A DNA stretch of 64,000 bases from Meloidogyne chitwoodi (lineage: Eukaryota; Nematoda; Chromadorea; Rhabditida; Meloidogynidae): NCBI GenBank assembly GCA_015183035.1, contig JACZZP010000001.1, positions 2,728,001 to 2,792,000 on the forward strand, written 5' to 3'. Below are positions 34,281 through 45,271 of the stretch, piece after piece. The notes under the pieces are model-generated. The model was given only the letters and a program-made list of their open reading frames with translations, was not told the DNA's origin and did no database searches. Numbering within the stretch: the first letter of the stretch is position 1; every line of letters starts with the position of its first letter. A program made the translations under genes and the position numbers.

Positions 34281-37076
34281 ATGTCTAGTTCTACCAAATT
34301 CGGATTTCGACCAAGAGCATTAGATGTGACCAGAAAACTTCCTATCCGTATTCGAAAATGTCGAAAGTCAAGCCCGAAGATCAAAAGAACTGTGGCTACG
34401 GCCCCAACGGGCATGGAGAAGGAAGAAGAGATGGTTAGTTTTCAATAAAATAATGGCTGCCACTGTCTCTTTCTCTAATCGTTCTCTCAACTTCCAAGCA
34501 CTCTCTATCTCTTTAACAGGCAGCCATTAAAATTAGTTTTTTGGGCGTCTTAAAATTTAAATAAAGTCAAGGATCATTTCCTAACTTTTATCACCCTAAA
34601 AGGAATTAATCAATTGCTTCCAAAATTTTAAAACTTTAAAATTTGTTATTTTTCCAAGGCTTGTTTACGTTGAAAAATCGATATTTAGTTATCTTGGACA
34701 TTTTGTCCCATTTAATAAAATAAACATTACGCCAAAATTTTGTGTTAATTTAAGGAATCACATTTGCAACAAGCTATCCTTGCACAAAAGGCTACTTCAG
34801 CTGGGGATTCAGTTAAAAATCATGTTATTCCAACTCCTAAAGTGTAAATAACTTTAATTTTTATCTTTTTTAATCTTCTCTAATCTATTTTTTAGAACAT
34901 CCCTCATAGATGATGAATACGATAGGATATATCCACCACATCCAGGACTTCAAAAAAGCAAAAAGCTTATTGTTTTCAATGGTTTTTCTTCTTTTTCTTA
35001 TTTTTTACCTTATTTAAAGATTATGTCCCCTTCTTCCTCGCCCAAAACAGCTATAATGCTGATTCGGAGGACGAAGAATGGCTTTCTTCAAGGAGAAATA
35101 TCAACATTGACGATTTTGAACATATCATCGAAAAATTGGAAATTTCGTCACAAAATGATATTATCAGGCCAAGGTTTTTTAATTTAAAAATTTTATTACA
35201 TTTTAAAAACAATTTTTCTTTTTTATTTTTTAAATTTAGAAATGCTAGAGCTATATTATCACGTTATGATTTTGGATTAGTTGACGATGTTTATGATTAT
35301 TGGTTACAAAAACGACAGGTTTGAGAAAAATTTTAATTGATTATAATGATAGAAATTAGTTATCCAATTTAAAATAATTTTCTTAGAAAGCAGCATCATC
35401 AAAAAAAAATCCCTGTCCTCGTCTTTTAGCAAAAATTTCCTCAGAAATAAGCAATAGAAGGGATGACAACAAATCCACTGCCAATCCATACATCGCTTTT
35501 CGTAGACGCCTTGACAAAGTCCAAACACGCAAAAAGCAACGAACAGAATTATCGACTTATGAAAAATTGCTTCAAATAAATTTTGTCATGAAACGTTCAA
35601 TTGTATTAACTGGGGCTATGTCACAGAGGGAAAAATTGAAAAAAGTTTTGTTTGAAACGGAATTTGATCTTTTTAAATTAAAAATGTATGAATTACAATT
35701 AAAGAAGAGAAAAGGAGGAGTAGTAGAAAAAATTGAAGAAAGGTTGTTTATTTTATTATTATTTTTTAAATGATTTTATTTATTTAAAGAAGAGAAGAAA
35801 TTCCCTCAACAAGTAGTAGTAGTAATGAAAAAATAATAATAAATGAACAAGATGAACAAAAATTATTATTATTTGAACAAAGCTCGAGTAGACGAAACAG
35901 TGCAACACTTACAGATTCTGTTAAAGATGATAAGTGTATTCAAAGGAATATTGAGGTTTTTATTTTTTTTGGGGAAGGTGAAGCTATGTTTTTTAACGGG
36001 TATTTTTTTAGAATTTTTAAGTTTGAATTTTACCCTAATTTTTATTTTTTCTTTGGGGAGGTATGGGTATATCTTAATGGGTAATTTATAGAATTTTTAA
36101 GATTATAATTTATCTTATTTTTTTAAATTTATTTTTGAGAGGAGGGAAAAGGTGTGCTTTCCAATGAGTAATTATTTTTTTAGAATCTTTAATTTTTTTA
36201 ATTTATTTTTTTTGGGTGGGGAAGAGGGTGCATTTTAATGGGTAATTTTTAACGAATTTTAATTTATTGGAATTTCCCAAAATTTATTTTTTAGGAGGAG
36301 GGAAAGGCGTGTTTTTTAACAAAAAAATTTTTTTTATTTTTTTAAAATCTGAATTTTACCCCAATTTTTATTTTTCAGCTTTGGAACTCTGCTGCATTAA
36401 TAACAACATCGTCAACCCTTTCATTACCTTCAACTAGCGACGATTCTTCTCAACTTGAAAAAATCGCTTCTACATCAAGCAATTCTAGCATAGATGGCCG
36501 GTATCAATTTAAACGGAAACATGGCTGTCGTTATAATGCTCCAATCCCTCGCCATTTACTAAATGATCGTCAACAGTTGACTTCATTTTGTGATGAGCTT
36601 AGTACTTTTAAATGCTTTACTGCAAGGTTTTTTTAGTTAATTAAATTAGGAGGGTTCCTTTACTTTAAAAAATATTTTTAAGGGGTTCTTTAATTAAAAA
36701 ATATTTCTAAGGGGTTCTTTAATTAAAAAATTTTTTTAGGGGTTCCTTTACTTTAAAAAATATTTTTAAGGGGTTCTTTAATTAAAAAAATAATTTTTAG
36801 GGGTTCTTTAATTAAAAAATTATTTTTAGGGGGTTCTTTAATTAAAAAAAATTAATTTTTAAGGGGTTCTTTAATTAAAAAATTTATTTAAGGTTTACTC
36901 AAGAGGTCTCAGACACTGAAATTCCCACGCAAAGGGTTGGCTATGTTGGCAGAAGAATGGGCCGTGGTGGGCGCCAAATAATTGATCTCTTTTATTTACC
37001 CTCAAATAATTCTTCTTCCACTACTCCCACAAACAGCAGAAACACTGAAAGGATCTCTTCTGCGAAGAAAATGTAA
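34281..37076 (+). CDS. epc-1: Enhancer of Polycomb homologue (EPC, NuA4/TIP60 subunit)
   Basis: EPC proteins tether the catalytic core of the NuA4/TIP60 histone acetyltransferase in the nucleus. Nine exons (34281-34433, 34755-34843, 34896-34981, 35020-35173, 35240-35318, 35387-35742, 35790-35955, 36379-36626, 36893-37076) close in frame to 504 residues. The EPcA domain is continuous from residue 1: FGFRPRALDVTRKLPIRIRK, PTGMEKEEE, DSEDEEWL, the helix VYDYWLQKRQ, and the basic block NPYIAFRRRLDKVQTRK with its following coiled coil. The C-terminal part keeps the YQFKRKHGCRYNAP motif and RRMGRGGR. The protein is shorter than vertebrate EPC1 (over 800 residues), lacking most of the Gln/Ser-rich tail. 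Confidence 0.93.
35956..36378. repeat. Degenerate tandem repeat, about 90 bp unit, in epc-1 intron
   Basis: Four to five imperfect units each run from a G-rich phrase (GGGGAAGG, GGGGAGG, GGAGGGAAAAGG) through AATGGGTAATTTT to an A/T-rich phrase ending near ATTTATTTTT. Confidence 0.6.
36640..36892. repeat. 29-bp minisatellite in epc-1 intron 8
   Basis: Eight to nine copies of a unit with AGGGGTTCTTTAATTAAAAA fill the whole intron and run up to the acceptor of the last exon. Confidence 0.85.
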
Positions 37077-37825
37077 AAAAATTAATTTTTGACTGTCTTT
37101 CCTTTTTTAAAAAAATCCGCTTTCAAAAAAAAATTTTTTTTTGGGCGTTACACTTCTATTAAAATTACTCCTATATTAGGGGAAAATTAGTTGTTGGAAA
37201 TTTTAATTAATTTTTTTGTTCCTTCAACTTTAAAATTTTTTATACCGAAAAAGGGGAAAATTCCAAGCACTAAATCAGGAGTCCTCTTGGGAAGAAAAAA
37301 TTATTATTATTATTTAAAAAAATCCTTACCTTCCCCCGTTGTTGTTGAACACTTTTTTTATTATTATTATATATTTTATTAAAAAATTCTCCCTCTTTTC
37401 CATTCCTAATTGGCATTGTTTTTGTGTGTAATCCTGCCTACCTTTTTTTAAATTTATTTTTACTTTTTTTTTCTTCTTCAAAATTTTTTTCTCTCATTCG
37501 GCTGTTACGGTGTAATACCAAAAAATCAGGATTTTTTTGTTTTCTTTTTTTATAATTTTTTCGCCTTTTTTCACAATGAAAAAATATAAAAAAATTGTTT
37601 TTTTGAAGCTCAGAGAGATTTTTTGATTGAGATCTTCTTTAATTTTAAAGTTTTCTTTTTATTTTTTATTCAGAATAGCAATAGTCTGCTTTGTTGTGCT
37701 GAAAAAATAATGTTTTTTTTAGATTTTTTAACTAATATTTCAGAAAATAATTTTAACACGACGAAAAAATAAAGGTTAAACCCCCAAAATTAAAATTATT
37801 TAAAAAAAAAAATTTATTAAAAAAA
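37077..37825. other. Convergent spacer epc-1 / unc-119
   Basis: This is a T-rich and A-rich 749-bp gap between two convergent 3' ends, which must contain both poly(A) regions. No gene was seen. Confidence 0.4.
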
Positions 37826-39252
37826 TCAGACCATGATTAGTCTGTTGTCGACAAAGTAGAAACTTAAAAAAATAAAATAAAAAAAAAAATATTAAAATAA
37901 TAAACCTGTCCGATTTAGTTTCGAATGGGCTATTGAGCATTTCTTCGACTAAAAAAATATTTTTTTTAAATTAAAAAAATATTTAAAACAACTCAGTGAA
38001 TCACTCAGTCTTGGCATATGATAAATATGTTCACAAGAATTGCGAGAATTTGGAATTATAAATCCAAAATCGAAATCAAAGCTTTTTAGTAATCGATCAC
38101 GGAAATAATGGCGTTCAATCATTCTTTGAGTTTTTTAGATTAAAAAATAAATTTAAATGAGAAAATAAAACCTGAAATTACTGACAGGTTTGTCTCCAAC
38201 AACGAACTCCATAGTCGCTCCGATATGTCTAAAATTTAAATTTTAAGTAGTGAAAAAGACGTTCGATCCTAATATTGAAAAATAATTTTTGAAGAGATTA
38301 ATTACTAAAATATTTAAAAAAAAATTTCAAAAAGGAAATAAAGTCTTTTGGTCATCGACAATATTTTTTAAAAATTTAAATAAATAAAGAAAAATTATAA
38401 AAACTAACCGAAGTCGTAAAAATGAAGGTTTAAAATAGTAACGAATAAAACGAGGAGTGAACGTCTTTTCACCTTCATTGTTATGATTTTCTTCTTCCTC
38501 TCCATTAGTATTTTCTGTGGAAAGGACTTGTTCTGACTGCGAGATCAAATCATCATCTTCAGCGGCTGAATCGCTTTCTTGACAATAAAATAAATTTTAA
38601 AAAATTAAAAAAAATTTAAACCTTCAGGTTTAGTTATCTCGAAGAGAACAGTTTCAGTGTCTATATCCCTCACCTTAAAGCGAACAAACTCTATATCTAA
38701 ATATTTTAAATAAAATTATATAAATAAAAATTGATATAAAAATAACCGTATATATTATCCTCTGGTCGACATAAGAATCCTAAAATTAATATAATTGCTT
38801 GTAAAAATCAAAATTTTAGTCTAAAACACAAGACCAGAATTTCCAACTAACATAAACTGCAAATCAGAATTTCATCAAAAAACATCAGAATTTAAAAACA
38901 CAAAAAATCAGAATTTCAAAACAAAAATCAGAATTTAAGAAAATCTATTTAAAAACACACCAGAATCTCACATAACAATCAGAATTAAAAAACACCACAA
39001 TCAGAATTTCATCAAAAACTATCAGAATTTAAAAACACAAATATCAGAACACAAAAATCAAAAATTAACCTAAACAAAAAACTCTCCCAAACATAATAAA
39101 CCTTCAGTAGAGCCATTTAGCCGCAAAACATCTTCTGGCGCTACAAATTCTTTTGCAAGCAATTCTTCTTCAGAAATTGGTACACGTATCAATTCATGAT
39201 TTTGATGAAAGTCAATTTCATTTCTGATATTATTTCCATTTAAATCAGACAT
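37826..39252 (-). CDS. unc-119: UNC-119 lipid-binding chaperone
   Basis: UNC-119 has a beta-sandwich that carries N-myristoylated proteins to cilia and membranes; in nematodes it is needed by neurons. Eight exons (39102-39252, 38747-38779, 38622-38696, 38409-38577, 38172-38228, 37993-38123, 37906-37948, 37826-37862) close in frame to 231 residues. Signature stretches: [74 protein letters not shown] and [16 protein letters not shown]. An acidic insert of about 40 residues replaces a short loop after VLFEITKPE. The protein stops right after LIMV, without the usual Tyr-rich tail (about ten residues in human). Confidence 0.93.
38820..39065. repeat. ATCAGAATTT block in unc-119 intron 1
   Basis: About ten copies of AATCAGAATTT with A/C-rich linkers such as AAAAACAC(A), in the plus orientation and therefore AAATTCTGATT in the transcript. 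Confidence 0.7.
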
Positions 39253-39688
39253 TCTTTTGAAGAAAAAAATTTAATTTTTAACAAAAACATTAAAAAAAAT
39301 ATTCAAGTGGTTTTAAGCCATAAAAAATCCATTTTAATAGAAAAAATTAAACATTTACATTTGTAGCAATTTTAAAAATAATAAAAAACAAAGTATTCCT
39401 CAATTTTATAAAATTATTCATAAAATTCAATTTAATAAAAAATAAATAAGTTTAGTTACCACGGCAACAAAACCTCTTAAAACCACCACAACTTTTACAT
39501 TATTAAACATGTGAAAAAATAAAATAAATATTCTTTAACTGTTTGAAACAGTTATATTTAAAATAAAAAATTATATTAGAAATACCAATAAATTTATAAA
39601 AAAAATTTTTGAAAAATTGTAAAATTAAATAAAAAAAATCTTTGAAAATTTAAATAAAAAAATATTATTATTTTATTAAATTTAAAAT
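39253..39688. other. Spacer between PHF12-like gene and unc-119
   Basis: This 436-bp A/T-rich gap separates two same-strand genes, with the PHF12-like gene upstream. No RNA gene or repeat stands out. Confidence 0.4.
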
Positions 39689-42297
39689 TTACAAAGCACC
39701 CAATCCAACAAAAATAAAACGAAGACATCCAATTCTTAATAATGCTCCACTCCATAAAGTTGTAGAATTTTTACATGAAGGAATTAAATATTCAGATTCA
39801 TCCTTAAAATTTAAAATTTCACCTTCTTTTAATTTAATTCTTTGATTTAAACAATTGCAAAGATTTTGTTCATATTTTTCAAATAATTCATTGCAAGGAG
39901 TTAAAGCAACCATTTCAAAGGCTAATTTACACTGAAAATAATAAATATTAAAAAAAATCAGAACAAATTAAAACATACAAGAATAAAGTCAGAATATTAT
40001 CGAAACACACCAAATAAAATCAAAATATTATCAAAGCACATCAAAATAAATCAGAACAAGTTAAAAACATATCAAAATAAAATAAAATTAAAACAACAAC
40101 AAAATCAGAACAAATTAAAAACAACAACAAAATCAGAACAAATTAAAAACAACAACAAAATCAGAACAAATTAAAAACAACATTTAAAACAATAAAATTA
40201 AAAACCAGAACAACAAAAATTACTAACAAAAACAATATTCTGATTTTAATTTTAAAAAATTAAAAAACCTTATCAAAGAAAATTAAAACACGCTGTCTAA
40301 GCAATTGGCTGCACGAAGAAAAACGGCTTAAAAAATAAATAATTAATTTTAAATTAAAAAAACCTCAAATCAATAGAATTATTTGTTAATAATAATCCAC
40401 TTCCAATTGTAACAAATTTTGATTGTAAAGGAATTAAATAATTTTTAATTCCTTCTTCGCAAATAATTTTATCTGCGCCATAAAATAATTGTAAAGCAGC
40501 ATAAACAGGCAGACGATTATTAAATAAATCTTTAAAATTAAAAAAATAAAGCACAAAAAAAATTTAAAAAAATATTTTTTAAATTTATATAACTTTTAAG
40601 TAAGAAAAAGAAACTATTTTTTATTAAAAAATAAACCTGGATAAAATATTGGAACATCAGAATCGTTGAAAAATGAATTGAAAGGAGAAATATGTGAGGA
40701 ACTTGATTGACTGGAAATTTAAAAAAAAAATTAAATTTTTTTTAAAATTTAAAAAAATTTATAAATCAAAACCTTTGTAATTTTTCATCTTTTCTCATCC
40801 CCATCAAGATATTTGCTGCATCTTTATCACTAATTTCGAGTTGTGACAAATTTGAAGACCGATTATAAGCTTCTTTTACTTTTTTATTTACTTCAAATGT
40901 TTTTTTACCTAATTTTAAATTTTTTCCAATTCTTTTAGATTTATGCCCAAATTTTTCAATTTTATTTGACTCAAGTTCATCAATTTTTTCAGTCTTTTCA
41001 TTTTGAATTTTTGAATAAAAATCGTAAAAGACCGATAGAGATTCTGATTCTTCAAGTTTATTGTGTTCTTTCCATAAAGCAATTCGGTCAGTAACACGTA
41101 AAGAATTGACAAGAAAAGAATCCTAAAAAAATATTTTTGAAGAGTAAAAGAACCAAAGTCTTCGAAATTAAGAATATAAATAATTTTAAAAATACCAACA
41201 ACAAATCGTTCCACATGTAAAGGACACATAAAAAGTTCGTTTGAGCAACAAGTTAGCGGTGGTGACAAACAATCCAAACAGAAATGTGCGGGACAAAAAT
41301 CGCAAGAAATTATTTGTTTTTCTTCAAATCTTAATTTAAAAGAATTTTAGAAATTAATTCTGATTTTCAAAGGTTTGGGTGCCCTCCCTAATAATTCTAA
41401 AAACCCAAAAAGTTCATTTTCCATTTTTAAATTTTAAATAAAAACCTCCGACAATAAAAGCACAATTTTTTGTTCAAATGTTGTTCGTTTTTCAGATTAT
41501 ATAATTCATCAAAAGGTAATTTATAAAAACAATTATCAATTCCAAGTCCTTCCAAAGAAAATTCTCTTGAATTCAAAGCTTTCATTGCATTTGCGATATT
41601 ACTCAATTTTCCTCCATTTTTATTACTATTACGCTTTTTTAATAAAAAACGAATAAATAGTTTATTATAAAAGTCTTCTCTTTGCCGTGGATCCTTAAAA
41701 ATATTAAATTTATTTAAATAGCTACAAAACTTTAAAAATAAACCTGAATATTTAAATTAGAAATGTGTTCATATTTTTGTAAAATTTCAATTTGGCATCT
41801 ATTGCATGTCCAATTACGAGTATCCACTCTTTTATTTTTTACAATTAAAGGAGGAAAATGACATATAAAGTGGAATGAAGATTTGCATCGAATACAAGTG
41901 TATAATTTGCCACCAACAAGTTCCTAAATTTAAAATAAAAAACAAAAAGTCGGAATAATTGATTAAGCCTAATGTGGTTGTCCAAATAAGGAGAGAAGTT
42001 TCTCAAAAAAATTTAAGAGGAACACAAAACTAAATTGAAGAAATCATCCCGAACCTTCAGTGTTTCCTATATAGCAAAGTTAAGACAAAGTTTGGGGCTT
42101 TAAATAAAGGATAAAAATAAAAGAAATACCAAACAAGAGCAGCAATAATTTCCATCTGGACTTGACCTGCCTGAAGAATTTGTTGAACGTTTTTGTTGAG
42201 GACTTTGAAATGTCTTTTCTATATCTTTTGATAAACCAGAATCTTTGTCATAAACAATGCTTAAATTTCGAAGTTTTGATTCATAAATAAAAGACAT
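39689..42297 (-). CDS. PHF12: PHF12-like protein: two PHD fingers and FHA-like C-terminus
   Basis: PHF12 is a nuclear cofactor that links chromatin reading to SIN3-type histone deacetylase complexes. Nine exons (42130-42297, 41744-41923, 41446-41693, 41200-41329, 40773-41122, 40637-40710, 40364-40529, 40269-40326, 39689-39931) close in frame to 538 residues. PHD1 spans residues 48-100 (CCSC, CIRC, HFIC, CNRC). PHD2 at about 190-240 reads CFYCRR, CDFCPAHFCLDCLSPPL and CPLHVERFV, the block most typical of PHF12. The C-terminal part has an FHA-like run (FVTIGSGLLL, SRFSSCSQLLRQRVLIFFDK) and ends WSGALLRIGCLRFIFVGLGAL, matching the family's last strands. It is about half the vertebrate length. 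An alternative ATG lies 14 codons upstream, but an AATTTTAG before the chosen ATG looks like a splice acceptor. Confidence 0.82.
39950..40240. repeat. AAATCAGAACAAATTAAAAAC repeat in PHF12-like intron
   Basis: A tandem unit of about 32 bp (AAATCAGAACAAATTAAAAA plus CAACAACA) in three clean copies with degenerate flanks. Confidence 0.7.
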
Positions 42298-42854
42298 TTT
42301 TATCTTAAATCTAAAATTAAAATTTAATCGTGAAAACAAAGAATTAAAATTTTCTTTGAGTCAAATACCATTCGGCGCTACCTTTTTGCACTCGACAGTT
42401 CGGCGCAGAGACTATTTTCTACTAACTATAGTAAATAAATACTCTTAAAATAATTAATAAAGATTGAATAATGTCAAATTTTTTTAAATTTATAAATCTA
42501 TTTCTGCCTCTAATTTCCAAAATTGGAAATTTCAAAAATATTTTTCCACTTCCAATATAACATTTTAACTAAACCTTTTTCTTTTATATTTTGAGGAACA
42601 ATTTTTTTACCAAAAAATAAAATTGGGTATATTTTTTAATAAAAGAAAAATGATTAATCAAAGCTTTTTTGAAATGCTTTTTTTTAATATTAAAAAGAAA
42701 GAACCTTTTTTTCACCTACAATTCATACCTAGTTGTAACCTATAACCTTACTCATTTTTCGAAACATTTTGTTTGCAATAAAATAAAGGTTAAAATGAAT
42801 ATTTTGTTTGAGTTTTTCTTGCAAATAATATTTTTTTAATTTTTTATTGTTATT

Positions 42855-43075
42855 TCTTATTTTATTCTGATTTTGTTCTAATTATATTCTGATTTTATTC
42901 TAATTATATTCTGATTTTGACTAATTAATTCTGATTTTGTTTTGATTTTATTCTGAGTTCGTTCTAATTATATTCTGATTTTGTTTTGATTTTATTCTGA
43001 GTTCGTTCTAATTATATTCTGATTTTGTTTTGATTTTATTCTGATTTTGTTTTGATTTTATTCTGATTAGAAGTG
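42855..43075. repeat. TTCTGATTTTG tandem array
   Basis: About ten copies of TATTCTGATTTTGTTYTRAT-like units in alternating 22 and 30 bp spacing. This is the reverse complement of the ATCAGAATT arrays found inside genes. Confidence 0.75.
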
Positions 43076-44397
43076 CCCCTAACTTAGCCTTTCATAACAT
43101 TACACTTAATATCCTCTTAAACAAAATTTATCACTCAACTTTATTTTAACTTTTTTTCTGCTTTACCTCAAAAATTACTTTAAAATAAACTCTTTTTATT
43201 CCAAAGGTGCCACTTTTCTTTTTACACATTTTTGACTTAAAAAATATTTTTAAAGGAAAAAGCATTTTTGGGTAAGTCAATTTAGTTGCCCTTGGCAGGA
43301 AAAAAGTTTTATTATTTTTTTAAGCTTTTTAACTTAAAACTTTTTTTCTTCCTTCTTTATGAATTGACACATTTTTTGGGGTAACAAAAAAATAAACAAA
43401 TAAAAGTGTCAAAATTCGTCTTCTAAAAAATTTAATATTCCAAATATTTTTATTTTATTTTTAATTTCTGTTACTTTAGGAGATACGAGTGGACACAAAG
43501 CATTTTTAAATTGGGCATTTTGGCAATAAAGATCTGTTTTAGCGAATGTCCTACCTTTTTAATACTTTTTCGAAAATCAGAATAAAATTAGATTATAAAA
43601 AACATCAAAAATATAAGGCCAACATTTTCTATAACCTTTTGAAATATTTTTCAACTTTATTATTCACCTCAACTTATTTCTGGATAAAAATTTTATAAAA
43701 AATGAGAGGAAAATACCCTAAAAACCTTTTTTCTTTATTGAGGTATAGCACGCAAACCTATTGCAACACGCAAAATAAGCTAAATGATATAACCGTAAAT
43801 ATAATATAAATATGTATAAAAGGAAGTAAATAGTACTTAAGTGTCACCTTTTATTAAATAAATATTAAAATAAAAATGTTTTTACAGTATTTTTTAAATG
43901 TTTTTAGAGCTGAGCGCAATCAAAAAATCAGAATAATCTGAGAAATACTTCTGGTTTTATTCTGATTTTGTTCGTATTTTATTCTGATTTTCCCGATTTT
44001 TTTTAACTTTTGTTTTGATAATATTCTGATTTTGTTATTTTTTAATCCCATAATATAAATAAAAAATTCCCTTATTAAAATAAAATAAAAACCTAATCCT
44101 TACATATATTTTTCTTGGTTCTTCTCAACATTCTCTCCTTAATTTTACTTTACTAGGAGCATTAACTCAACTAAATAACTTGTCAATCCCATTGCTATAA
44201 GAAAGTGCATTTGGCCGCGCATTTAAATCTCTCAGGTGCCCTTAAGCCTTTACTTTTTTTCTCGATTAATTTTATTGAGTGAAGAAGCCTTTTAAAATTA
44301 TTTTTTAAGGAAGTTATGTACCTGACATATATTTATTTCTACTTTTATTTTAAGTTAATATTTGAAAAGTTAACCGGTATTATTCAACTGGAAGATT

Positions 44398-44590
44398 ATA
44401 AAAATAAACCATCTTTTCCGGTATATTACAATTCAAGTTTTATTAATTTTCCATCTTTTCCGGTTATATTATAAAAATAAACTATCTTTTCCGGTATATT
44501 ACAATTCAACTTTATTAATTTTCCATCTTTTCCGGTTATATTATAAAAATAACAATCTTTTCCGGATAAGTTTTATTAATTTTCCTGTCG
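44398..44590. repeat. CATCTTTTCCGGT tandem repeat, about 92 bp period
   Basis: Two full copies and a partial one of a unit with two CATCTTTTCCGG words separated by TATTACAATTCAA and TTTATTAATTTTC phrases. Confidence 0.75.
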
Positions 44591-45255
44591 TTCCGGTTAA
44601 TTTAAATAAAATTGTCTTCCCTTCTCCTTTTACTCTATTATCGCGTGTCAAATCCCATCCTCCTTTCATCCTTTGGCATTTGTACTATTTACTAAAAATT
44701 CTTGTTACATTACCTTAAAAATATTATAATATTTATACACTCATTTTTTATTTAATTTGCCTAATGTGTTTGTATAAATTAATCTTTTTCTTTTAAAAAT
44801 TATGTGCATCTTTTGACTGTGTTCTCTCTTTACTCATTAAAAACTGCAACATTACTAAACTTAACAATTTTTCTTAATTAATTCTACTAATATTCCTTTA
44901 ATTTATTTTAGGTTTAAAAAATACTCGTAAGTTCCTCAATTTCTATTTAAATTATTCCTTGACTCCGATTTATTCTCCAAACTTCAATTATATTAATTGT
45001 AACTTTGGGCTTTTTTTAAACTTTTTTCCTATTTTCCCGAAATATTTTGACTAAAATTCTTTTAATTTTATGTTTTGATTTGTGACCCTTGGTCAATCAA
45101 TCACTTTTTGTTTAATCATTTATTTACTCATTGACTTTTATTAAATTTAAACGAACATAAAAATATTTATTTTTAGGTTTTTACTATATAAATTTTAAAA
45201 TAAATTTTATTAATTTTTTAATATTTATTTTAATTTTCCTTATTTAAAAAAAAAA

Positions 45256-45271
45256 CAGCAGCCGCGGTAAT
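45256..45271 (+). other. 16-nt match to the SSU rRNA 530-loop core
   Basis: The string CAGCAGCCGCGGTAAT equals the universally conserved 530 loop of small-subunit rRNA, here isolated in A/T-rich DNA without the rest of an rRNA gene. A 15-nt copy lies at about 9617. Confidence 0.5.

Noticed and set aside
34163..34414. 83-codon minus-strand open frame
   Set aside because: It is the antisense of the first Enhancer of Polycomb exon, whose plus-strand translation matches the EPcA domain.
42298..42339. Upstream in-frame ATG for the PHF12-like gene
   Set aside because: The preceding AATTTTAG just before ATG 42297 looks like a splice acceptor, and the extra residues have no counterpart; kept only as an alternative.
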